Shown in pieces: positions 56,170-64,000 of a stretch of DNA of 64,000 nucleotides (the first letter of the stretch is position 1; each line of letters starts with the position of its first letter). Position numbers and translations under genes: made by a program. The DNA is from Caldilineaceae bacterium (GTDB lineage Bacteria; Chloroflexota; Anaerolineae; Caldilineales; Caldilineaceae): the NCBI GenBank assembly GCA_019637645.1, contig JAHBVH010000006.1:96859-160858 (forward strand), in the 5' to 3' direction. The notes below the pieces were generated by a model, which did not search any database, was not told the origin of the DNA, and saw only the letters and a program-made list of their open reading frames with translations.

Positions 56170-56934
56170 TTACCCCTGCTGCCGGTGCCAAGCCAGGACC
56201 GCTCGGTAGGGTAGATCACCGCCAAAGATATCCAAGGCGCTACCAATGGTCGCATCCACCTTCCCTTGGCCGACGGTTCGGATCAAATCTAGGTCGGCCA
56301 AGGCTTTGACCCCGCCAGCATAGGTGACAGGGATAGGCGACCATGCGCCCAGCATTTCGACAACAGTGGCGTCGATGCCCAGCCGTTTCCCCTCTACATC
56401 CACCGCGTGCACCAAAAATTCAGCACAGTGTTCGGCCAGCCAAGCCAGCGTGTCCGCGGTGATTGAGACTTCGGTAAAGCGCTGCCAGCGGTCAGTGACG
56501 ACCCAATACAGACCGTCGCGTTGCCGACAACTGAGATCGAGCACGAGGCGCGCTTTTCCCACCGTTTGCACCAACTGTTGCAGTCGTGCTTCATCCACCT
56601 GCCCCGCGCGAAAGACATAGGAAGTCACAATCACATGGCTGGCCCCCGCGTCTAAATAGGCTTTGGCATTATCAGGCGTAATGCCGCCCCCCATCTGCAT
56701 CCCGCCGGGGAAGGCGGCCAAGGCACCGAGGGCCGCGGCTTGGTTGCCCGGCCCCAACGCAATGATATGACCACCAGCCAAGTTATCGGCCTCATACAGC
56801 CGGGCATAATCGGCAGGTGATTGCTCTGTTTCAAAATTCACTACCGGATTTTGATCACGCTGATCGGTGAGGGAGCCACCAACGATCTGGACAACACGCC
56901 CATTCAAGAGATCGATACAAGGACGAAAACGCAT
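56170..56934 (-). CDS. hisA: Phosphoribosylformimino-5-aminoimidazole carboxamide ribotide isomerase, eukaryote-type HisA
   Basis: 254-aa beta/alpha-barrel enzyme of histidine synthesis that isomerises ProFAR to PRFAR. It opens with FRPCIDLLNGRVVQIVGGSL, close to the yeast and plant HIS6 start. Further typical eukaryote-type blocks are GGMQMGGGIT, ASHVIVTSYVF, RLVLDLSCRQRDGLYWVVTDRWQ, EFLVHAVDVEGKRLGID and IPVTYAGGV. GSALDIFGG near the end is also diagnostic. Bacterial HisA differs at most of these places. ATG 56934 has GAAGG ahead. No other his genes are adjacent, so it is a scattered pathway member. Confidence 0.92.
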   Translation of the reverse strand: MRFRPCIDLLNGRVVQIVGGSLTDQRDQNPVVNFETEQSPADYARLYEADNLAGGHIIALGPGNQAAALGALAAFPGGMQMGGGITPDNAKAYLDAGASHVIVTSYVFRAGQVDEARLQQLVQTVGKARLVLDLSCRQRDGLYWVVTDRWQRFTEVSITADTLAWLAEHCAEFLVHAVDVEGKRLGIDATVVEMLGAWSPIPVTYAGGVKALADLDLIRTVGQGKVDATIGSALDIFGGDLPYRAVLAWHRQQG

Positions 56935-56980
56935 GAGCCCTTCTTTTCTTTTGTTAGCATGGGGGCAGGAGTATTGTGAG

Positions 56981-57733
56981 TCATGGTCGGTTGCCTTGCC
57001 ACCACTGTTTGGCAGCTAGCAGAAAAGCGGTACCACTTTCTAGCACCTTTAACCCCGCCGCAACAGGGCGCTCAGCGGGATAATAACTCCGCACGGCTTG
57101 ATCGTAGGCGCGTATGGTTTGCCCCAATTCACTGACACTTGGCAGGAGCGCAATGACCGCCGCTTTAGGCAGATTCCAGATACGCAGTGGATCGCCTTGT
57201 TGCAACACCACCACTTGATAAAGTACCGGCCAAACCTGCGTGCAGTGCAGGCGCACCTGACGTTCCAAGCGGCCACCCCCATGGCTCAAGAGGTTGATGG
57301 CATCCGGCTGCAAAGCGGCGAGATCAGCTTGCGCCGCGGCCAGTAGTGCCGGTGCGGTCGCCAGCGGCACGGGGATTTGCCCAGCCACCAAATGATACGC
57401 TCCCGGAATCGGCCCAATCCACCCTGGACGTAGGCGTGGCGTCAGCGCATAGCATTGGAGGTAGCGAAAGGGAGCAGGATCAATCGCCGCCAGCGCTTGA
57501 TGGATGGTTAGACCGAGCGCGAGCGGCAATTCCCCATCAGCAGCAAAGGCGGCCTCGGTTAAATAGAGCTGAAAATCAATGTCGCTACAATTTGCAATAT
57601 AGCCCCCCTTCACGGCTGAGCCATGGGCCACCAGTCCGATGAACCAAGGCGCAGTGTGGTGGCAATAGATCTGCGCAGCGCGTTCGGCAATGGCCTGTGC
57701 TTCGGGAATCAAGCCAGAAACATCGACTATCAT
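56981..57733 (-). CDS. Nucleotidyltransferase-fold protein
   Basis: 250-aa protein. Near residue 40 it has the nucleotidyltransferase beta motif GLVAHGSAVKGGYIANCSDIDFQLY, with Gly-Ser and the paired metal-binding Asp residues (DID), as in the MNT/kanamycin-type families. The C-terminal part is helical (LERQVRLHCTQVWPVLYQVVVLQQG) like the KNTase helical domain. So it may adenylylate a small molecule or protein. The start codon overlaps the stop of the upstream metallophosphoesterase gene by one base (TGATG), and GGAGG lies seven bases ahead, which is strong coupling. Substrate unknown. Confidence 0.82.
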   Translation of the reverse strand: MIVDVSGLIPEAQAIAERAAQIYCHHTAPWFIGLVAHGSAVKGGYIANCSDIDFQLYLTEAAFAADGELPLALGLTIHQALAAIDPAPFRYLQCYALTPRLRPGWIGPIPGAYHLVAGQIPVPLATAPALLAAAQADLAALQPDAINLLSHGGGRLERQVRLHCTQVWPVLYQVVVLQQGDPLRIWNLPKAAVIALLPSVSELGQTIRAYDQAVRSYYPAERPVAAGLKVLESGTAFLLAAKQWWQGNRP

Positions 57734-58680
57734 CAGTCGCCTCCGGTTGCCGCGGAAGGTGTTGGTAAGTTGCTCAGAATGGCTTCATATTCGGCTTTGC
57801 GCGCTGGGGAAAATTCTGGGTCAGTGCGCACAGCGATGCGCAGTTCGGCCAGGGTTATTACCGCTTGTTCGCCAGCCCAACAGCGGTGGGCCACGCACAG
57901 CCAAGGCCGCAGCGCTTCTTCAAAACCAAACCGCATAAATTGTTCGCGCAAATAAGGCAGATTCACTTCCAATTCCGGAGCGAGAATCGACCCCGTAAAA
58001 GGCGCGGCCGCGGCGCTAAAGCTAGCTGCCCAGTCGGGCGTAGGTGTATAAATGCGATCCGGCTGCGCCAGATCAACATGGCTGACAAAAGGGACACCGT
58101 CATCCCGCCAGAAGAGAAGCGCTACCGTCTGACACAGTTGACGCGTAAAGGGGTTGCCAGAAGCCAACGCACCAGGGTTGATCACCATCACATCCGCTGT
58201 TTGGTAGACAAAGGGAATGTGCCAGTGGCCAAAGACCACGATCCGCGCGCCACAGCGGCGGGCGCGGGCCAGGGAACGATCCAATTGAGGGGTGAATTCA
58301 TCGTGCATGCGGGAGTATAGCTCATCCACCCGATCCGGAAAGTGACTGTGCCAGAGCAGCAGCCGCTGACCATGGCAGGTGATCACTTGCTGGTAGGGCA
58401 ATTCGCGCTGCGCTTCGGGCGTGTCATCGTTGCCGTGGACCGCAATGACCGGGGCGATGACGCTCAGTTGATCAAGTACGGTCAACCGGCCCACATCACC
58501 CGCGTGGAGGATCAGATCGACTCCCAGGAAAACGGTCTCGATGGCTGGCGGCAGTGCGGCCAGCCGCTGGGGCAGATGGGTATCGGCAATCAAACCGATA
58601 CAGCCCACTACGCGTTCCGGCGCTAAGGTTGGCGGTAAAAAGGGCGAAACAGGCAAAGCAAGCCTTCTCATGGGATTCAT
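57733..58680 (-). CDS. Calcineurin-like metallophosphoesterase (YfcE/MJ0936 type) with C-terminal extension
   Basis: 315-aa phosphodiesterase. Metal motifs are IGLIADTHLP (near residue 33), LILHAGDVG, PVIAVHGNDD and IVVFGHWHIPFV. The last His-containing motif follows the usual spacing. Relatives are about 160-180 aa. This one has an additional C-terminal region of about 110 residues, from LAQPDRIYTPTPDW, rich in helix-formers, with no recognised fold. ATG 58680 or 58671 could start it. It is the first gene of a two-gene unit with the nucleotidyltransferase. The combined system (phosphodiesterase plus adenylyl transferase) suggests reversible nucleotidylation, but this is only inference. Confidence 0.88.
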   Translation of the reverse strand: MNPMRRLALPVSPFLPPTLAPERVVGCIGLIADTHLPQRLAALPPAIETVFLGVDLILHAGDVGRLTVLDQLSVIAPVIAVHGNDDTPEAQRELPYQQVITCHGQRLLLWHSHFPDRVDELYSRMHDEFTPQLDRSLARARRCGARIVVFGHWHIPFVYQTADVMVINPGALASGNPFTRQLCQTVALLFWRDDGVPFVSHVDLAQPDRIYTPTPDWAASFSAAAAPFTGSILAPELEVNLPYLREQFMRFGFEEALRPWLCVAHRCWAGEQAVITLAELRIAVRTDPEFSPARKAEYEAILSNLPTPSAATGGD

Positions 58681-58936
58681 AATGTCTATTGTAATGCGAA
58701 CGAGGAGAGAACCAAATTTTAGAGCAAGCTGCTAGCTACCTACAACTGGCGACGGATGTGCTAGCCCATCCAAGCAGCAGCATAGGAAATCCACCGCTAT
58801 CTTGCCTAAATTCATACCCTTCACCATGGGCATCCCTCGTTCGCTTGTGCGACGGAGCATGACTACCTTCGGTTACCCTATCCTGTGGTACACTGACACC
58901 CAAACTAACCGATCCGTAGCAAAGAAAAAGAGAGCC

Positions 58937-61000
58937 ATGAGCGAACAGAAACCGACCAACCGGCTGATCCATGAAACTTCCCCCTATTTGCGTCAACACG
59001 CGCACAACCCTGTGGACTGGTATCCCTGGGGCAAAGAGGCACTAACCAAAGCGCGCGACGAGGATAAGCCAATCTTTCTCAGCATTGGCTACTCGGCCTG
59101 CCACTGGTGTCATGTCATGGAGGCGGAATCGTTTGAAGACGCGACCATTGCCGCGGTGATGAATGAACTTTTTGTCAACATCAAAGTGGATCGGGAAGAG
59201 CGGCCCGATCTAGACGCCATCTATATGGACGCGGTCGTTTCTATGACCAATTCTGGCGGCTGGCCTATGAGTGTCTTTCTAACGCCTACTGGGCAGCCCT
59301 TTTATGGCGGCACCTATTATCCACCGCAGGCCCGGTATGGTCTACCGAGCTTTTATCAAGTGCTGCAATCGGTTAGCAAAGCGTATCGAGAGCGCCGCCA
59401 GGATGTGTTGGGGCAGGCAGAGCGATTAACCCAATCCTTGCAGCGTACAGCCTATCTGAGCGCGCAAGCCGGGGATATTGGCACCGACCTCTTGGACGAT
59501 GCCATAGGCACGCTGGAGGAACATTTTGATCGCGCCGACGGCGGCTTTGGAAGCCATCCTAAATTTCCGCAACCGATGACGCTCGATTTTCTCATGGCAA
59601 ACTACCAACGGACGCGCAACCTGGATACCCTCTATATGGCTGAGCTAACGCTGGAGAAGATGGCCCAAGGTGGGATCTACGATCAGCTAGGGGGCGGCTT
59701 TCATCGGTATAGCGTGGATGATATCTGGCTGGTGCCCCATTTTGAAAAGATGCTCTATGACAACAGCCAACTGCTGCGCACCTATCTCCATGCTTGGCAG
59801 ATCAGTGGGCGTCCACTCTATCGACAGATTGTCGAAGAGACGATTGATTATGTCTTACGCGAAATGACGGCACCCACCGGTGGCTTTTATAGCACCCAAG
59901 ATGCCGATAGCGAAGGGGAAGAAGGGAAATTCTTTGTCTGGCGACCGAGCGAGATCCGAGCAGCGCTTGATCCCCAAGCGGCGGCTATAGTGGAATCCTA
60001 CTATGGCGTTACTGAACGCGGCAACTTTGAAGGACATACGATCTTGTCGGTCACGCGCACCACAGCGGAGATCGCCACCCAATTTCACATGAGTGAAAAC
60101 GCGGTAGCACAGATTCTAGCCACCGCGCGCCAAAAGCTCTTTGCCGTGCGGGAGCGTCGCAGCAAGCCGGTGCGCGACGAAAAGATCCTCACCGAATGGA
60201 ATGGGCTGATGATCCATGCCCTGGCCGAATGTGGCGTAACCCTAGGCCGTAACGATGCCCTCGAAGCGGCTCAAGCAGCCGCTGATTTTATTTTACGTGC
60301 GCTGAGCCAAGCCGATGGCAAGCTTTATCGTAGCTACAAAGATGGTCAAGCCCGTCTAAACGCCTATTTGGAGGACTATGCCGCCTTTATCCGCGCCTTA
60401 GTTTCGCTATACGAATCCACTTTTGAACTACGGTGGCTCGGTGAGGCCAGCCGCTTGACCCAGTTGATGTTTGCCCAGTTCCATGATCCAATCAACGGCG
60501 GCTTCTTCCAAACTGGCACCGACCACGAGACCTTAGTGATCCGGCGGAAAGACTTTATTGATAATGCTATTCCCAGTGGGAATTCGATGGCCGCCGAAGC
60601 ATTGTTGCGGTTGGGGCTCTTGGTGGGTAATGGCGAGTATCGCCAAGAGGCACAGCGGATTATGCTGGTGATGCGCGATACAATGGCGCGCCAGCCCACA
60701 GGTTTTGGCCGCCTACTTGGGGCCGTCGAAACCATCCTCTCACCAAGTCAGGAGATTGCCATTATAGGTGATGCAGACCGGGCCGAAACCCAGGCCCTGC
60801 TAGCCGCCGTACGCACACGGTATTTACCCCACACGGTTGTCGCGAGCAAACGCCCCGGCGAAGCGAGTGTTTTGCCGTTGCTCGCTGGGCGCGACATGGT
60901 CAATGGCGCGGCAACCGCCTATGTGTGTGAGAACTACAGCTGTCAACTCCCCGTAACGACCGCCGTCGCCTTGGGTAAATTGATCGATCAGGTGAAATGA
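58937..61000 (+). CDS. Thioredoxin-like DUF255 protein (YyaL/SSP411 family)
   Basis: 687-aa protein. It opens [29 protein letters not shown], the family mark. The thioredoxin-fold part has the active-site pair [16 protein letters not shown] (about 48-60) and [24 protein letters not shown]. The rest is an alpha/alpha barrel ([37 protein letters not shown]). ATG 58937 has AAGAGAG ahead; the frame to 58802 is not needed. Function is poorly known; a role in redox or carbohydrate metabolism is often suggested. It stands alone, divergent from the phosphoesterase gene. Confidence 0.94.
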   Translation: MSEQKPTNRLIHETSPYLRQHAHNPVDWYPWGKEALTKARDEDKPIFLSIGYSACHWCHVMEAESFEDATIAAVMNELFVNIKVDREERPDLDAIYMDAVVSMTNSGGWPMSVFLTPTGQPFYGGTYYPPQARYGLPSFYQVLQSVSKAYRERRQDVLGQAERLTQSLQRTAYLSAQAGDIGTDLLDDAIGTLEEHFDRADGGFGSHPKFPQPMTLDFLMANYQRTRNLDTLYMAELTLEKMAQGGIYDQLGGGFHRYSVDDIWLVPHFEKMLYDNSQLLRTYLHAWQISGRPLYRQIVEETIDYVLREMTAPTGGFYSTQDADSEGEEGKFFVWRPSEIRAALDPQAAAIVESYYGVTERGNFEGHTILSVTRTTAEIATQFHMSENAVAQILATARQKLFAVRERRSKPVRDEKILTEWNGLMIHALAECGVTLGRNDALEAAQAAADFILRALSQADGKLYRSYKDGQARLNAYLEDYAAFIRALVSLYESTFELRWLGEASRLTQLMFAQFHDPINGGFFQTGTDHETLVIRRKDFIDNAIPSGNSMAAEALLRLGLLVGNGEYRQEAQRIMLVMRDTMARQPTGFGRLLGAVETILSPSQEIAIIGDADRAETQALLAAVRTRYLPHTVVASKRPGEASVLPLLAGRDMVNGAATAYVCENYSCQLPVTTAVALGKLIDQVK

Positions 61001-61051
61001 TCGATCGGCAGCGCCTAACTCTATAATTCCGGCGAATGATACGCCTTTTCC

Positions 61052-61498
61052 TTACTGGACAGCGATGGGCAAATAAATGACACTGCGCCCTTTGATTTGG
61101 TAGGGGCCAAATTGCTGAACAGCCCCAGTGGTTTCGGTCGCGACAAGCCAATAGGCACAGGTCGCCATCAAATCCCCTGTATCGGTCAGCGTATAATGGG
61201 CAATGTGGGCTTCGTCATTGACCGAGGAGAAGATCGGGGCGACGACTTCGGTAGCCCCTTCCAATTGGCAATTTTGACTGCGATATAAGGTAAAGCCCCA
61301 ATCCAAGCTGGCCCCCGTCACTTGCCATTGAATGGCAATACCGGGAGGGGTTAGGATAGCCTCAAATGCGGACAATTGCGTTTCGAGCACGCTTTGGGTA
61401 CTTGCGTGGGAACGCAGCGGCTGTAACAGCCCGCCCAGCAGCAGGAGTACCACAAGCGCCTTGATGAGGGACTTGGACATTGACAACATAGTAGGCAT
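61052..61498 (-). CDS. Small secreted protein of unknown function
   Basis: 148-aa protein with a signal peptide (LIKALVVLLLLGGLLQPLRSHA) cut near residue 32. The mature part is a small beta-rich domain with two Cys (in SQNCQLEG and ATCAYWLVATE) that could form a disulfide. It resembles fibronectin-like folds only in general appearance (GFTLYRSQN...HYTLTDTG). The protein ends VIYLPIAVQ. Several Met codons lie at the start (61498, 61489, 61480), and none has a clear ribosome site. It is convergent with the DUF255 gene, 51 bases apart. No family could be named. Confidence 0.65.
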   Translation of the reverse strand: MPTMLSMSKSLIKALVVLLLLGGLLQPLRSHASTQSVLETQLSAFEAILTPPGIAIQWQVTGASLDWGFTLYRSQNCQLEGATEVVAPIFSSVNDEAHIAHYTLTDTGDLMATCAYWLVATETTGAVQQFGPYQIKGRSVIYLPIAVQ

Positions 61499-61545
61499 CC
61501 AGTTTCTAAAGCCACCTTGAGATAGCAGACAGATTTCATGGCATC

Positions 61546-61571
61546 ACGGTATATACAGCAGTATATACCGT
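61546..61571. promoter_or_regulatory. 26-bp inverted repeat upstream of the secreted protein gene
   Basis: acggtatatac (61546-61556) and gtatataccgt (61561-61571) are perfect arms around agca. They lie 48 bases upstream of the start codon at 61498. AT-rich symmetric sequence at this distance suits a dimeric regulator site overlapping the promoter. The 473-base space 61499-61971 holds this, two minus-strand hairpins and no gene. Confidence 0.6.
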
Positions 61572-61741
61572 CAAAATTGAGTTGATCAGTAATTTTTGGT
61601 AAAGTTCCGTAAAAATGCATAGCCTCATCGCCAAAGAAGAGACTGTCATCATTTCTGATATATAACACTACGTTTTATGACGAGAATAAGTTCCTAAAGT
61701 CACGCCCAGGATTCGCCGATCATGGTATTGCCCCAATAAAA

Positions 61742-61771
61742 GTGAGAGATACATTAGATTGTATCTCTCAC
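61742..61771 (-). terminator. 12-bp hairpin with T-rich tail (second terminator)
   Basis: gtgagagataca (61742-61753) pairs with tgtatctctcac (61760-61771). On the minus strand it is followed by TTTTATTG. It lies downstream of the hairpin at 61809 and may be a back-up terminator for the GT2 transcript. Confidence 0.65.
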
Positions 61772-61808
61772 CCGTTAAAAAAGCGTTTATGGATTATCAA
61801 AATAAAAG

Positions 61809-61853
61809 AGCCTTCTGCCTCGACGATATACACAATGCAGGTAGCAGAAGGCT
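61809..61853 (-). terminator. Intrinsic terminator of the polyprenyl synthetase - GT2 unit
   Basis: Arms agccttctgc (61809-61818) and gcagaaggct (61844-61853); on the minus strand the stem is followed by CTTTTATTTT. It lies about 120 bases past the GT2 stop at 61972. Confidence 0.72.
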
Positions 61854-61971
61854 ATGAGGCAGCGATGTCTGGCAGCGATGTTGGTGATAGTATACCCGAG
61901 TTGGGCAGCGCCGTGTGTAACAAAAAGCTGACAAAACCGTGGCTCTCTTTGGGTGCCACTTCCCGCTGCCC

Positions 61972-63003
61972 CTAAGTTACCGACAGGAAACGGCTCTGTA
62001 GAACCTGTTGATAGACGGCAATCCGTTCTTTGCGTAGCGGTGCTTTATGCCCCAGTTTCAGCTTAAGCCACTCGATCAACCATTGGAGCCGGTATTCACT
62101 CAGCAGATATTGGCGCAGCAGCCAGGCCCAACGGCGACCAAAATATTTTTCATAGTAGTGGACTTTGCTGGTATTAAAGCGGATATGGCGCGCCGCAACC
62201 ACCTGTTCACTGCTGCGCCCCTCATAGTGCATGACCAACGCCGCTGGATCATAGACAATCCGCCAGCCCGCCAAACGCAGCCGATGGCAGAGATCCAGCT
62301 CCTCACTATACATGAAGAAGGCTTCGTCGAAAGGGCCAGGATCGCCAGCGGTCTGAATGGCTTCGAGGGCCGCCCGCCGCGCAAACATGGCTGAGCCCAT
62401 TAGCCAATCTACATCATGGGCTGTGGCTGCCGCCTGATCTTGCATATGGTAGGCCCGCGCCCAAGGGTTGTGGGGCCACAGGCGCCCCAGCCAAGTGCTC
62501 TCCCAAAAGCCCGTCAATGGGGTGGGGAGCCGCCGCCGATTATTTTGCCAAGTGCCGTCGCCATAGCGCAATTGTGGGCCAACCATCCCCAGTTGGTCGT
62601 CACCCATCAGGGTTTGGTAAAGCTGCCACAGCGTATCACGTTGCACTGACAATGGTTCGGCACCGGTTGTAGCGGTCAAAATTTCGGTATCAGGATTCAA
62701 GAAGAAGATGGTATGACCTTGGCTGGCGCGGTAGCCCCAATTATTGCCACCGGTAAAACCCAGATTGGTCGCGCTGTGCAAAAAACGAACCCAAGGAAAG
62801 TTGGGGGGGAGTTGCGCGGCGGTTTCGTCATGGCCTGCATTATCGACCACAATCACCTCTAGGGTACGTTCGGCAGTCGGCCCAAAGCGACGTTGGTGGG
62901 GTTCGCCGGGGTCAGCAACCGTGGCGGCAGCAATCGATTGGAGGCAGGCATGCAACAACGGCCAAACATTCCAAGTGACAATAATAATCGAGAGGTCGGT
63001 CAT
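61972..63003 (-). CDS. GT2 family glycosyltransferase (rhamnosyltransferase-like)
   Basis: 343-aa cytoplasmic glycosyltransferase with the GT-A fold. It starts DLSIIIVTWNVWPLL, then VIVVDNAGHDETAAQL and NLGFTGGNNWGYRAS, the WsaF/rhamnosyltransferase-like NxGFxxGNNxG pattern. Metal-binding FFLNPDTEIL, WLMGSAMFARRAAL and FFMYSEELDLCHRLRLAGWRIVY complete the active site. The start is uncertain: ATG 63003, or GTG 63051, which follows the synthetase stop closely. No ribosome site is obvious. It is downstream of a polyprenyl synthetase in the same direction (59 bases). Sugar and acceptor are unknown. Confidence 0.9.
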   Translation of the reverse strand: MTDLSIIIVTWNVWPLLHACLQSIAAATVADPGEPHQRRFGPTAERTLEVIVVDNAGHDETAAQLPPNFPWVRFLHSATNLGFTGGNNWGYRASQGHTIFFLNPDTEILTATTGAEPLSVQRDTLWQLYQTLMGDDQLGMVGPQLRYGDGTWQNNRRRLPTPLTGFWESTWLGRLWPHNPWARAYHMQDQAAATAHDVDWLMGSAMFARRAALEAIQTAGDPGPFDEAFFMYSEELDLCHRLRLAGWRIVYDPAALVMHYEGRSSEQVVAARHIRFNTSKVHYYEKYFGRRWAWLLRQYLLSEYRLQWLIEWLKLKLGHKAPLRKERIAVYQQVLQSRFLSVT

Positions 63004-63062
63004 GAGTATATACAGGCGTGGCTGGTCAGCGAAAATAGCAATGGGTTGCACCGCGCGGTTCG

Positions 63063-64000
63063 TTAGTGGCTGCGCTGTACTACAAAATCACAGAGGCCGA
63101 GCATAGCCTCTTTATGGGGCGTAGCCGGAAAGGTCGCCAGGGCCGCTTTGGCTTGGGCCAGAAAGGTCAGTGCCTCTTCCCGCGCGGCCGCAATGGCGGC
63201 GGTCCCCTGTAATTCGTGTACCAAATTGGCGACGGTGGCACGCCAAACCACAGTTCCTTCGCGGTCGGCGCGGGTGCGTTCCTCTTCCAAGTGGGCAACC
63301 ACGGTGGCGGGTGCGGAATGTTGGCGCAAATAGTAGAAGAAGGGTAGCGTCAACGTCCCTTGCAGCAGATCACTGCCAGCTGGTTTACCCAAGGTTGCCT
63401 CGTCGCTCGTAAAGTCTAGTACGTCATCCATGATCTGGAAGGCCATGCCAAAATAGTAACCATAGTCGCGCAGGCTTTTAATCTCGGCCTCGGTCATGCC
63501 AGCCAAGATCGCGGCCCCTTCGGTCGCGGCGCAAAAGAGGCTGGCGGTTTTGGCATAAATCCGCTGGTAATAGGCACTCTTTTCCTGCTCGTAGTTATAG
63601 CGATCGCGCAGTTGGCGCAATTCGCCGTCAACAATGATCTTCAACGTTTCGCTAAACAAATGGATCACGCGCAGATCAGTGGTTTGGGCCGAAAAAAGCG
63701 CGGCAATCCCAAACATATAATTGCCCGCCAAGACCGTAGAACCACCATTCCACATGGCATTGAGGGTCGGTGCGCCCCGCCGCAACAGCGCGCCATCGAT
63801 CACATCATCATGCACCAAGGTAGCCGTATGCAGCATTTCCACCGCCGCGGCTAAAGCGATCACGCGCTCTTGTACAAGAGCGTTGGCAAAGACGCCATCC
63901 ACTTCGGCGGCCAGCAGTGCCAACGCTGGTCGCAGCCGTTTACCACCACTGCCAATCAAATCCAAAAAGGCATTGGCGAGAGGAGCAAAGATGGCTGAAT
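63063..64000 (-). CDS. Polyprenyl (trans-isoprenyl) diphosphate synthase, 5' end outside window
   Basis: Trans-type prenyl diphosphate synthase that extends farnesyl- or geranylgeranyl-diphosphate chains with isopentenyl units. The first Asp-rich motif is reduced in LVHDDVID (about residue 52 of the visible part), and the second is in [34 protein letters not shown] near the visible start and [14 protein letters not shown] are typical. The frame is open to the last base (63998 in frame), and upstream residues [10 protein letters not shown] read as the usual helix, so the true start lies beyond the window. The GT2 gene follows 59 bases downstream. It could supply the polyprenyl carrier for the glycosyltransferases here, or a quinone tail. 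Confidence 0.92.
   Translation of the reverse strand, partial: SAIFAPLANAFLDLIGSGGKRLRPALALLAAEVDGVFANALVQERVIALAAAVEMLHTATLVHDDVIDGALLRRGAPTLNAMWNGGSTVLAGNYMFGIAALFSAQTTDLRVIHLFSETLKIIVDGELRQLRDRYNYEQEKSAYYQRIYAKTASLFCAATEGAAILAGMTEAEIKSLRDYGYYFGMAFQIMDDVLDFTSDEATLGKPAGSDLLQGTLTLPFFYYLRQHSAPATVVAHLEEERTRADREGTVVWRATVANLVHELQGTAAIAAAREEALTFLAQAKAALATFPATPHKEAMLGLCDFVVQRSH

Overview
The window looks like chromosomal DNA from a filamentous or free-living member of the Chloroflexota, possibly Chloroflexia. This is inferred from gene content: a large XRE + STAND-ATPase + TPR regulator, a secreted lamin-tail mosaic protein, LysM/PA14 and YfhO-type envelope proteins, a PdtaS/PdtaR (ANTAR) pair, and a mid-50s GC impression that I did not compute. 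No phage, plasmid, CRISPR array or transposase is visible. Gene order reads as ordinary chromosome with many short operons.

Layout. 1-5.6 kb: 3' part of an ABC-F ATPase, a STAND regulator and an AEC transporter. 5.6-19.5 kb (minus): lamin-tail protein, APH-like kinase, then a chain pdtaS - pdtaR - GT2 - GT39 - YfhO that puts a two-component RNA-binding antiterminator upstream of lipid-linked sugar/envelope genes, and a tRNA-Pro(GGG) with a very strong terminator. 19.7-29.6 kb (minus): PhyH-type dioxygenase, nitroreductase, methyltransferase, DUF3754 membrane protein, ADP-ribosylglycohydrolase, RluA pseudouridine synthase, RNHCP protein, aspartate/aromatic aminotransferase and adenine deaminase. 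29.6-37 kb: a repeat-rich divergent region, a beta-CASP RNase-like protein, a LysM/PA14 protein, an IlvD/Edd dehydratase, two adjacent small SWIM-type zinc proteins, and a molybdopterin-fold lipoprotein coupled to a hybrid histidine kinase. 39.5-45.9 kb (plus): flippase-like membrane protein, UDP-glucose dehydrogenase, an active/inactive M16 peptidase pair, AcpS, YbaK and PspC. 45.9-54.8 kb: KduD-like SDR, a MetE remnant, a GT39, RhmD-like enolase, DHA2 MFS pump, amidohydrolase, fatty acid desaturase and a broken SDR. 54.9-64 kb: nitroreductase, a small acidic protein, a eukaryote-type HisA, a nucleotidyltransferase/metallophosphoesterase pair, a DUF255 thioredoxin-fold protein, a small secreted protein, a GT2 and a 5'-truncated polyprenyl synthetase.

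Themes. Envelope and polyprenyl-linked glycan synthesis recurs (two GT2, two GT39, YfhO, UGD, flippase-like protein, polyprenyl synthetase). Sugar-acid catabolism is hinted at by RhmD, the IlvD/Edd dehydratase and the KduD-like SDR, although they are not in one operon. Many intergenic spaces carry long, near-perfect hairpins that share a CTGTCAGGTTTT core, and a 79-bp dispersed repeat is present in two near-identical copies plus one degenerate copy. These look like a genome-wide family of small palindromic elements. The least explained items are the pair of SWIM-type mini-proteins with their own promoter and terminator (35.3-36.2 kb), the ANTAR-glycosyltransferase linkage, and the dispersed palindromes.
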